In this document: in pieces, positions 1-6,053 of the stretch | Layout of the letters: the number at the start of each line of letters is the position of its first letter | How positions within the stretch are numbered: position 1 is the first letter of the stretch | Source: Bacteriovoracaceae bacterium | GTDB lineage: Bacteria > Bdellovibrionota > Bacteriovoracia > Bacteriovoracales > Bacteriovoracaceae | Assembly (NCBI GenBank): GCA_007116425.1 | Contig: SKIL01000206.1 | Coordinates: 1-7,343, forward strand | Direction: 5' to 3' | DNA: 7,343 nucleotides | Translations under genes and position numbers: made by a program | Notes under the pieces: generated by a model | What the model was told of the DNA's origin: nothing | What the model saw: only the letters and a program-made list of their open reading frames with translations | The model's database searches: none

Positions 1-1967
1 AATATCCAGAACCAAAACTGAAAAATCCTTGCTCTAAGCAAGTAGACAAGCGCTCCAAAGACACCCAAGAAAAGTCCACTAAAGACTAAAAGAATTGAGA
101 TAAGCTTGCGACGTCCCTCGAGAGTATCAGGAAAGTTAAACCCTAAAGAGCGCAAGATCGACAATTGTGACGCGAGATCATAGCTCAAGAACTTCTGGTT
201 TAATTGAAAATAATAAAAATCAAACTGATATCGAAACCGGCGAAATACCGAAAACTGTAAATTATGATAGATGTCATCAATTTCATCATTTGGAAATTGA
301 AGTCCAAGTAGAAAATATTCTGTACCACGTTCAATTCGAGAAGGAGCAATATATGCAGTAGGATCAAATCGAACCCAACCCAACTTTTCTTCATCCCAAT
401 ATTCAACCCAAGCATGAGCATCACGAGACGACACCAGATAGTGATTACCAATATCGTTAAACTCTCCACCATGAAAACCAACAACAACTCGACTAGGGAC
501 TCCAAAATATCTCAAAATAAAAGCAAAAGCCGCTGCATAATGCTCACAAAAGCCAATCTTTCGTTCGAAAAAAAACTCTTCTATACCACCCAACAGATCC
601 CGACTATCATAAACACCAGGAGAAAGTGTGTAAGAAAAGCCTCTTTCTTGGAAATCATTCATAATTTCAAGAGATAAATCTTTGATTTGTTCACTGCTTA
701 AATTTCCTTTATGAATTTCTAGCCTTTCTTCAATTTCCTTGAAAAAAGAGACAAATCGGGTTCCATCGATAGCATCATATGGAAATTGAGTATAACTTTT
801 AAAGTCACCTGCTTCAAGGCCTTGTGTTCTAGGCCCTGAAATTATGTTTGTAGCTTGATAAAAAGAACTCAATAAGAAATTTCCCCTTTGATTATTTAAA
901 GGAACAAATCTAAAAGTATCACCTTCCCATTCAAAAATTCTTCCTGGACCGACAGAACGAAAATGGTAAGTTCTATCGAGGTGAAATATAGGAGAATCTT
1001 CGAGGTTGGCCATAGAAATACGATAATTAAATCGGACTATATCTTCATCATCCTTTATCATATTATATGAACTCAAACTATGACTGCGCCCCAAACTAAA
1101 ACTTTCACGGGGAAGTGATGGCGCTGGGTCCCAATTTAAGCCGTTATTTTTAATGAGGACACGCCCTCTCCAGTAAAGATCGGAAAGACTTAAACCTCTT
1201 TGATCGACTCCATCTTCCGTCTCAAAAATCGCCCTGAAAACGAGCTGTGGATTTGAAACCAATTCACTAACCTCACCAGGACGAAGACGATGAGAAAAAC
1301 CAGTAATACCAGTAGTCGTTTGGGTTCCTGTAAAAACATTACCAATTGAAATTCGTGGAAAAATAAAAAAGAGTATCGAAGTGAGCGGCAACGTTAATAG
1401 GACAAGAATGGCCGTTTTCTTAAAATTAAATGAAGAGCTTGGAATACCAACATCTTGTACATTATCAAAGGTATCTTTTATCTGAGTCATTAAATAGAAT
1501 AGAAATGTGACCACAAAAAGAATATAACCAACGACCCACAAGCTATCAGTAGAAAGTAATTGAGCCATGAACAAAAACATTGTAATCATAATAAATGTTA
1601 AGAAGTCTCTATTTTTCGAGCTTTCAATGAGTTTCAAAGGTGCTAAGACTGAAAGAAGACTCATTCCTGTCTCTAGACCTCGAAATTCACCGTGAAGATA
1701 TACAACTCCTCCAAAAATGATCAAAACCATCACTTTATATGCAAATAGAAAAATAGGGTGTGATATAAAAGCAATGGTCCTACTGTTTTCAGACTGAAAA
1801 TAAATAAGTAAAAAACGAAGAATACAAACAGCAAACAAAGTAAGACTAAAAAACAGTACAGAAGAATGGTGCAGACCCACAAAAGGTGACAAAACAATAA
1901 AATAAAATATACATAAGTTTAAGTACAACCTTGAATAATTTGACATATACTTTAATTGCTTGAGCAA
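1..1967 (-). CDS. TgpA-like membrane protein with periplasmic transglutaminase domain (3' end outside window)
   Basis: The frame is open for about 655 codons and runs off the window edge, so the C-terminus is missing. The N-terminal 200 residues hold about six hydrophobic segments and the TgpA/DUF3488 signature G-L-E-T-G-M-S-L-L, ending in F-P-R-I; L-Y-W-R-G-R-V-L follows near the start of the soluble part. The transglutaminase core carries a complete triad: Cys474 in G-F-C-E-H-Y-A-A-A-F-A (codon 548-546), His518 in D-A-H-A-W-V-E-Y-W (416-414) and Asp535 in F-D-P-T (365-363). A further membrane helix lies at about 70-20. In the family the catalytic domain faces the periplasm; the substrate is unknown. 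I chose TTG at 1967 because CAAGG sits 8 bp upstream, just after the DUF58 stop. ATG at 1946 is the alternative, with a weaker site. It is last in the MoxR-DUF58 operon. Family call is confident, the exact start is not. Confidence 0.93.
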   Translation of the reverse strand, partial: MLKQLKYMSNYSRLYLNLCIFYFIVLSPFVGLHHSSVLFFSLTLFAVCILRFLLIYFQSENSRTIAFISHPIFLFAYKVMVLIIFGGVVYLHGEFRGLETGMSLLSVLAPLKLIESSKNRDFLTFIMITMFLFMAQLLSTDSLWVVGYILFVVTFLFYLMTQIKDTFDNVQDVGIPSSSFNFKKTAILVLLTLPLTSILFFIFPRISIGNVFTGTQTTTGITGFSHRLRPGEVSELVSNPQLVFRAIFETEDGVDQRGLSLSDLYWRGRVLIKNNGLNWDPAPSLPRESFSLGRSHSLSSYNMIKDDEDIVRFNYRISMANLEDSPIFHLDRTYHFRSVGPGRIFEWEGDTFRFVPLNNQRGNFLLSSFYQATNIISGPRTQGLEAGDFKSYTQFPYDAIDGTRFVSFFKEIEERLEIHKGNLSSEQIKDLSLEIMNDFQERGFSYTLSPGVYDSRDLLGGIEEFFFERKIGFCEHYAAAFAFILRYFGVPSRVVVGFHGGEFNDIGNHYLVSSRDAHAWVEYWDEEKLGWVRFDPTAYIAPSRIERGTEYFLLGLQFPNDEIDDIYHNLQFSVFRRFRYQFDFYYFQLNQKFLSYDLASQLSILRSLGFNFPDTLEGRRKLISILLVFSGLFLGVFGALVYLLRARIFQFWFWI

Positions 1968-1980
1968 ATTAATTACCTTG

Positions 1981-2982
1981 TTACAATGAAGAAAGATTTT
2001 TCTTTATAGTGCAAAAGAATTCATCTAAATCTAAAAAATCTTTTGAATCGTAGGTCTTTTCAAAAACCTTGACTCGAACATTAACTTCCAGAGTATGCTC
2101 TCGAAGTATTTGATCAATTAGCGTAATAATAAAAGAAAGACGGTATTCATGTCCCCCGCTAATATGGTCATAGTCTACAAAATAAGAGGCTTGGTTATTT
2201 TCCAAATTTTCCGAATATTCTTTTAAATAAAGCTCGTTTTTTTTTGCGTAAACTTTCCAGTCAATATGGTTGTAGTTTAAATAACTAGAAGCCTCAAACT
2301 CACTTTCATTAATCTTTTTATACTCATAAAACTCATCATAAGACGTTTGTGTAAGAGATGCCCTACTTGAGCTGCGAGGATACGGAGATAATAAACTCTC
2401 CTTAACTTGAAAACTACCTATATCAACTTTTTCATTTAAAGCTTTTGGGTAAATATAAATACAAAAATTCACATTATGAAAAAACCATGAGCGAAATAGA
2501 CCAAACGGAAAGTCTGAATGAACCTTAAGGCAATCAAGTTTATAAACGCCTCTTTCTCGCCCATGAATATCGATAAAACATGTATTAACTTCATAAGGTT
2601 TCAATAGTGTTGTACTTGAACTTCCTCTTTTTGGGCCATCAAAAATCGATACTTTAATTTTTTTTTCAAAACTTGAGTTATTTCTTAAGGAGACCTTAAG
2701 AAATGTATTTGTCTCAGCTTGTATTAAGTATTCTTTATTTCTTGAAATAAGATCAATTTTTTTCAGATGATCATTTGTCAAAATTGCAGTTGCCGCCGTG
2801 GCGGTTAAAATAACAAATGTCGTAGTATACGCCAAAGAGTGACCATAAATCATTGAGATGGTAAACATAATGAGTATAAAAAAAAGAAAGTACATGCCCA
2901 TTGCCGTAGGAATGATATAAACTTTCTTTTCTTTCATTCCTGGCAGTTTAGGCAAAAACAATGAATCAAACAGAAACCGCAT
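1981..2982 (-). CDS. DUF58 domain membrane-anchored protein
   Basis: This 333-residue protein fits the DUF58 family found next to MoxR ATPases. Two membrane segments lie at about residues 21-44 and 48-66, after a basic K-E-K-K, with the family-like pattern I-I-P-T-A-M-G-M followed by I-Y-G-H-S-L-A-Y. The rest is predicted soluble: a beta-rich middle and a C-terminal part with the DUF58 core H-I-D-W-K-V-Y-A-K-K-N-E-L-Y-L-K-E-Y. The usual R-E-Y-x-x-G-D-D-x-R motif just before I-D-W is not preserved; E-Y-K-K-I-N-E-S-E-F stands there instead. The family is often compared with von Willebrand factor A-like partners of MoxR, but no biochemical function is established. ATG at 2982 has AAAAAAGG 6 bp upstream and lies inside the end of the MoxR gene (17-bp overlap), implying translational coupling. 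A downstream ATG (codon 16) is less likely because it lacks proper spacing from a ribosome site. Confidence 0.9.
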   Translation of the reverse strand: MRFLFDSLFLPKLPGMKEKKVYIIPTAMGMYFLFFILIMFTISMIYGHSLAYTTTFVILTATAATAILTNDHLKKIDLISRNKEYLIQAETNTFLKVSLRNNSSFEKKIKVSIFDGPKRGSSSTTLLKPYEVNTCFIDIHGRERGVYKLDCLKVHSDFPFGLFRSWFFHNVNFCIYIYPKALNEKVDIGSFQVKESLLSPYPRSSSRASLTQTSYDEFYEYKKINESEFEASSYLNYNHIDWKVYAKKNELYLKEYSENLENNQASYFVDYDHISGGHEYRLSFIITLIDQILREHTLEVNVRVKVFEKTYDSKDFLDLDEFFCTIKKNLSSL

Positions 2983-3889
2983 CTAAGACCTTTTTTGATA
3001 ACTCTAGGCCATATGCTCTTCCCCTTCGACCACCAAGACGGTGCGACAAAACCCCAGGGGCAACGAATCGTACATCCTCAGTACTAACATAATCTCTTTG
3101 TGATATATATGCGTGCGCCTTCGCTGCTCGAAGAAGGTCTTTACCAGATCGAGGAGAAAGTACATACCCGTGATCAATTTCATTGCGGCCATAGGCCAAC
3201 AAATCTAGAATATAATCCAGAAGCTCATCAGTATACCCTACTCGACTAACATCTAGCTTTAGTTTTAAAAAACTATCAGCGTCAAATACGGGAACAATTT
3301 TTTCTATACTTTGCTTTATATTTTCGCTCTTTAAAATTCTTTTTTCAAAATCTCGACCAGGCAGTCCAAGAGACATTGAAATAAAGAATCGATCTAGCTG
3401 TGACTCAGGTAATGGAAATGTACCAACTTGCTCGATAGGATTTTGTGTAGCTATAACTAAAAAATTTTCACTTAACTTAAACTCTTTCCGATCAACATTT
3501 ACGCGCTTTTCTTCCATTGCCTGCAAAAATGCACTTTGAGTTTTTGGTGAAGCACGGTTTAATTCGTCAGCAAGCACAATATCTCCAAAAAGAGGTCCCT
3601 GTTTAAAGTCAAAACTTTCAGAGCTTTGCTTAAATACCATTGAGCCTATAATATCTGAGGGGAGAAGATCATTTGTACACTGAATTCTTGAAGCACCTAG
3701 GCCAAAGATATGGGATAAGAAGAAGGCCAAAGTTGTTTTTCCAACACCTGGAACATCCTCCAAAAGTAGGTGACCACCAGAAAGTAGTGCACAAATTGCC
3801 AACTTCATTTCAGTGTGTTTATTAAAAAAAATGGAGTCCGCGGCCTCTAAAACAAGCTGGCACTCATCCTTGTAATTATTTATACCCAT
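2966..3889 (-). CDS. MoxR-family AAA+ ATPase
   Basis: The 307 residues cover a complete MoxR AAA+ module. Walker A is E-D-V-P-G-V-G-K-T-T (44-53, Lys51). The family motif F-K-Q-G-P-L-F lies at 95-101, Walker B V-L-A-D-E at 105-109 followed by L-N-R-A-S-P, sensor 1 in A-T-Q-N-P at 147-151, the arginine finger in L-D-R-F at 165-168, and sensor 2 in L-S-P-R at 244-247. All ATP-binding and hydrolysis residues are present, so it should be an active cytoplasmic ATPase. MoxR proteins are thought to act as chaperone-like remodelers for products of the genes beside them, here DUF58 and the transglutaminase protein. It is first in the operon and begins 57 bp after the regulator gene. No Shine-Dalgarno precedes ATG 3889, but a -10 box ends 8 bp before it. 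The true client is unknown. Confidence 0.95.
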   Translation of the reverse strand: MGINNYKDECQLVLEAADSIFFNKHTEMKLAICALLSGGHLLLEDVPGVGKTTLAFFLSHIFGLGASRIQCTNDLLPSDIIGSMVFKQSSESFDFKQGPLFGDIVLADELNRASPKTQSAFLQAMEEKRVNVDRKEFKLSENFLVIATQNPIEQVGTFPLPESQLDRFFISMSLGLPGRDFEKRILKSENIKQSIEKIVPVFDADSFLKLKLDVSRVGYTDELLDYILDLLAYGRNEIDHGYVLSPRSGKDLLRAAKAHAYISQRDYVSTEDVRFVAPGVLSHRLGGRRGRAYGLELSKKVLDAVSV

Positions 3890-3897
3890 AGCTTTAA

Positions 3898-3926
3898 ATT
3901 ATAAACGAGTATTAATAAAAAGGTAA
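3898..3926 (-). promoter_or_regulatory. Predicted promoter of the MoxR-DUF58-transglutaminase operon
   Basis: On the minus strand a perfect -10 hexamer TATAAT (3903-3898) lies 17 bp from TTACCT (3926-3921), which matches the -35 consensus at three of six positions. The -10 box ends 8 bp before the MoxR ATG, so a start site at the usual distance would fall within about two bases of the start codon. It would let the operon be transcribed separately from the upstream regulator gene. Confidence 0.5.
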
Positions 3927-3946
3927 TCAAATGAAAAAGATATCAC

Positions 3947-4879
3947 TTACAATACCTTCAAATAATCATCTAAGTGCTTCAAGCTTTTTGCTAAATGGAA
4001 GTTTGGCCGAGTCTGAAGCTCAACCATTGAAGAACTACCTCTTAATATTAGTGTCTGATTTGAATCAATATATGAGAGCAGTCTCTCAATATACTGATTA
4101 AGAAAATGCCCATCCAAATCTATCATAGGTGTTGTTCCTAAAATAATATGTGACGGATTAATCGACTTTGAAGCCTCAACCAAGCTTGAAACCGGAAGGT
4201 TTGGCCCTAAGTAGTAAAAGTTTAAGTTATAATTTGCAGCTAGAAGAGCAGACAATAAAATAACCATCTCATCAAAGTCGCCTTCTGGCGTGGTTATAAG
4301 AATACTTACAGGTTTTTTAGACTTATGTTGCACCTGTTTGTAGAGAGCAGCCCCCATATGAAACTTAATAAGAGACATTAGGGCCTGCTCTTGAGAAAGG
4401 TTTATTTCACCTTTGCGAATAAGGTTACCTACTTCGACCATTAAGGGTTGAATAATATCAAACGCCAATTGTTTTGGGCTCAATACGAGCTTAAGCTTAT
4501 TAAACTCATGAGAAATCACATCAAGCTTATACATTTTCAATGCGAGAACAAGACTATCAAGAGATTCTCCCGAGTTCACAGAACCAAAACTTAAGACCTC
4601 AGACTTTACTTCACCATTGCCTTCAATCTTTCCAAGCTTTTTTAAATTATCTTTCAACTCTTCATTTGACCAATTAGCAATATGCCCAATCGTATGACCT
4701 AATGAGCAAAGCTCACTAAGCATTGAAAGTCTCTCAATTTCAATTTGACTATAAACTCTACGACCTGAATTATTTCTCAAAGGAGTCACAGCAGAGTAAC
4801 GCTTCTCCCATGCGCGAATCGTATGAACACCTACACCGGAAATTCTAGACGCCAATTGTATGGTATATAGATCTTTAAT
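3947..4879 (-). CDS. MerR-family regulator of the CarA/CarH/LitR type with degenerate cobalamin-binding domain; probable ATT start
   Basis: The protein (310 residues from the ATT start) has an N-terminal MerR winged helix: Y-T-I-Q-L-A-S-R-I-S-G-V-G at 5-17, then H-T-I-R-A-W-E-K-R-Y at 19-28 and G-R-R-V-Y at 39-43. A helical domain and a Rossmann-like B12-type domain follow (about 105-310; G-P-N-L-P at 225-229). The W-x9-EH motif of CarH reads I154...E164-Q165, and the cobalt-ligand motif is G200-D-F-D203-E, with Asp in place of His. It probably represses its own promoter and the divergent epimerase/flavin reductase operon, where 11-bp direct repeats suit this family. No in-frame ATG exists between the upstream stop (4897-4895) and the HTH. 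ATT 4879 has AAGGAG 6 bp upstream; TTG 4855 would cut off part of helix 1 and has no ribosome site. Non-B12 relatives include E. coli BluR and MlrA and the class II LitR proteins. The signal sensed is unknown. Confidence 0.88.
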   Translation of the reverse strand: MKDLYTIQLASRISGVGVHTIRAWEKRYSAVTPLRNNSGRRVYSQIEIERLSMLSELCSLGHTIGHIANWSNEELKDNLKKLGKIEGNGEVKSEVLSFGSVNSGESLDSLVLALKMYKLDVISHEFNKLKLVLSPKQLAFDIIQPLMVEVGNLIRKGEINLSQEQALMSLIKFHMGAALYKQVQHKSKKPVSILITTPEGDFDEMVILLSALLAANYNLNFYYLGPNLPVSSLVEASKSINPSHIILGTTPMIDLDGHFLNQYIERLLSYIDSNQTLILRGSSSMVELQTRPNFHLAKSLKHLDDYLKVL

Positions 4880-4885
4880 GACTGA

Positions 4886-4891
4886 CTCCTT
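4886..4891 (-). promoter_or_regulatory. Shine-Dalgarno that supports the ATT start of the MerR-type regulator
   Basis: AAGGAG on the minus strand, 6 bp upstream of ATT 4879-4877, is the strongest ribosome site in the window. It lies downstream of the in-frame TGA (4897-4895). No ATG, GTG or TTG occurs in frame between it and TTG 4855, which is 30 bp away and too far to use it. Confidence 0.65.
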
Positions 4892-4911
4892 GATTCAGTT
4901 AGTTGCCCTTG

Positions 4912-4933
4912 TGTCTAAGAGCTGATTAAGAGC
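4912..4933. repeat. Tandem 11-bp direct repeat, candidate regulator operator (regulator-proximal pair)
   Basis: TGTCTAAGAGC (4912-4922) is followed immediately by TGATTAAGAGC (4923-4933), identical at 9 of 11 positions. Tetrameric CarH is known to bind 11-bp head-to-tail repeats, so this is the expected geometry for the adjacent regulator. The pair lies 33 to 54 bp upstream of the regulator's ATT start, where binding could block its own transcription. The operator role is inferred. Confidence 0.5.
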
Positions 4934-4976
4934 ATTAAACCACCACTTCCTAGATTTAGAGTAGTGAACCAAGCAG

Positions 4977-4998
4977 TGCCTAATATTTGTCTAACAAT
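4977..4998. repeat. Tandem 11-bp direct repeat, candidate regulator operator (epimerase-proximal pair)
   Basis: TGCCTAATATT (4977-4987) abuts TGTCTAACAAT (4988-4998), identical at 8 of 11 positions and sharing TGNYTAANA with the other pair. The two pairs are 65 bp apart, start to start, and in the same orientation. The second unit contains the candidate -35 box of the epimerase operon, which would fit repression. Confidence 0.5.
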
Positions 4999-5019
4999 CA
5001 ACATTTTGGCACTTATACA
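4991..5019 (+). promoter_or_regulatory. Candidate promoter of the epimerase/flavin reductase operon
   Basis: CTAACA (4991-4996) and TATACA (5014-5019) each match the -35 and -10 consensus at four of six positions, with 17 bp between them. The -35 lies in the second 11-bp repeat and the -10 overlaps the left arm of an inverted repeat. The leader would be about 95 nt. This is the best candidate seen, but it is weak. Confidence 0.3.
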
Positions 5020-5040
5020 GAAAAAGAAAAAGCTGTATTA
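5013..5040. repeat. Hyphenated inverted repeat around an A-rich spacer
   Basis: TTATACAG (5013-5020) and CTGTATTA (5033-5040) are complementary at seven of eight positions, with an almost pure adenine 12-bp spacer. It lies 80 to 108 bp before the epimerase start codon and overlaps its candidate -10 box. It could be a second operator; chance is possible in AT-rich DNA. Confidence 0.35.
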
Positions 5041-5110
5041 TCAACTTAAAAGAGGAGTAGAGTAAAAAAGACACCTTAAAATCTCGCAAATTCAACAACT
5101 TACAAAAAAT

Positions 5111-5114
5111 GGAG
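5111..5114 (+). promoter_or_regulatory. Shine-Dalgarno fixing the epimerase start at 5121
   Basis: GGAG lies 6 bp before ATG 5121. An in-frame ATG at 5109 overlaps this site and has no ribosome site of its own, so the longer 314-residue reading is unlikely. Confidence 0.65.
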
Positions 5115-5120
5115 ATACGT

Positions 5121-6053
5121 ATGACAAAAAAAGTATTAATCACAGGCGCTACAGGGTTTGTCGGCAGCAGACTTGTTAAGGCCTTAGAAGACAACTCATA
5201 CCAATGTGTTATTTTGAGCCGAAATGCGCAAAGGGCCCAAAGTAAATTATCAAGAATTATTGATATTCAAAAGCACTCCTTTAAGGAATGGGACGGAAAA
5301 AGCTCACTTGTTGATATTTGGCCAGAAGACGCTGAGGCCGCAATTAATTTAGTTGGAGAAAATATTTCAAATAAAAGATGGTCAGAAAAACAAAAAGAAA
5401 AGATAGAAAAGTCGAGGACGCTTGCAACAAATGCCGTCGTTGAAGCAATCAATGAGAAAGGCGAAAAATGTAAGACTTTTATTAGCGCTTCAGCAATCGG
5501 AGTTTATCCTGCTAACAAAAGTGAACTGCTAAAAGAAGACTCTGGAGTTGGAAGTGGATTTCTCAGTGACGTATGCCAAAAGTGGGAGGAGTCAGCAAAA
5601 AAAGTAAAGCCAGAAACTCGTCTTGTGATCGGAAGAATTGGTGTCGTCCTTGGGCAAGAGGGCGGTGCTCTTTCAAAGCTTCTACCTATATTTAAACTGG
5701 GTCTTGGAGGACCAGTTGGCAAAGGCGAGCAAATCATGAGTTGGATTCATGTAGATGATCTCGTGAACGCAATCATCTATTCTCTCGAAAATGAAAATAT
5801 TTCAGGTGAATACAACTGGGTAGCCCCCGGGCCAGTGTCTAATAAAGTTTTCTCAAAGTCTTTAGCAAAGGCACTTAGAAGACCAGCGATCTTTCCAGCT
5901 CCACCATTCGGATTAAAGCTTGCTATGGGTGAAATGTCGTCAATTGTTTTAGACTCGCAAAATATTAGTTCCGAAAAGCTACAGAGTGTTGGGTATACTT
6001 TTAAGTACCCTGACATAGATTCTGCAATGAAAAATATCGCGGAGTCTGCTTAA
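5121..6053 (+). CDS. TIGR01777 family NAD(P)-dependent epimerase (YfcH-like)
   Basis: The 310-residue product is an extended short-chain dehydrogenase of the TIGR01777/YfcH group. The dinucleotide-binding loop T-G-A-T-G-F-V-G is at 8-15. Family motifs follow in order: I-N-L-V-G-E-N-I (75-82), K-R-W (85-87), S-A-S-A-I-G-V-Y (122-129, with Tyr129-x3-Lys133), L-G-L-G-G-P-V-G-K-G (193-202) and S-W-I-H-V-D-D-L (207-214). The C-terminal DUF1731-like segment has R-R-P-A-I-F-P-A-P-P near 251-260. The length matches the family and no key residue is missing. The substrate is not known for this family; a cytoplasmic redox or isomerase reaction is likely. ATG 5121 is chosen because GGAG lies 6 bp upstream. 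It is the first gene of a two-gene operon divergent from the MerR-type regulator and is probably controlled by it. Confidence 0.92.
   Translation: MTKKVLITGATGFVGSRLVKALEDNSYQCVILSRNAQRAQSKLSRIIDIQKHSFKEWDGKSSLVDIWPEDAEAAINLVGENISNKRWSEKQKEKIEKSRTLATNAVVEAINEKGEKCKTFISASAIGVYPANKSELLKEDSGVGSGFLSDVCQKWEESAKKVKPETRLVIGRIGVVLGQEGGALSKLLPIFKLGLGGPVGKGEQIMSWIHVDDLVNAIIYSLENENISGEYNWVAPGPVSNKVFSKSLAKALRRPAIFPAPPFGLKLAMGEMSSIVLDSQNISSEKLQSVGYTFKYPDIDSAMKNIAESA

Noticed and set aside
167..677. Short open frames on the plus strand and one on the minus strand in another frame
   Set aside because: They lie across the conserved transglutaminase core, whose frame is open and holds the full catalytic triad; their products have no family pattern.
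3947..4855. Regulator starting at TTG 4855
   Set aside because: It would remove the first residues of the helix-turn-helix and has no ribosome site; ATT 4879 with AAGGAG fits better.
4941..4966. Imperfect dyad CACCAC / GTAGTG between the two repeat pairs
   Set aside because: Five of six matches only, and the inner CTA/TAG dyad has a different centre; likely chance.
5051..5057. AGAGGAG in the epimerase leader as the ribosome site of a leader peptide
   Set aside because: No ATG, GTG or TTG follows at a usable distance.
5109..5120. Epimerase starting at ATG 5109
   Set aside because: This ATG overlaps the GGAG that serves ATG 5121 and lacks its own ribosome site.
4991..5194. 67-residue minus-strand frame before and inside the epimerase start
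   Set aside because: It crosses the promoter region and the start of the epimerase gene, has no ribosome site and no recognisable product.
5267..6016. Three minus-strand frames inside the epimerase gene
   Set aside because: They are antisense to a well conserved gene and show no protein family features.
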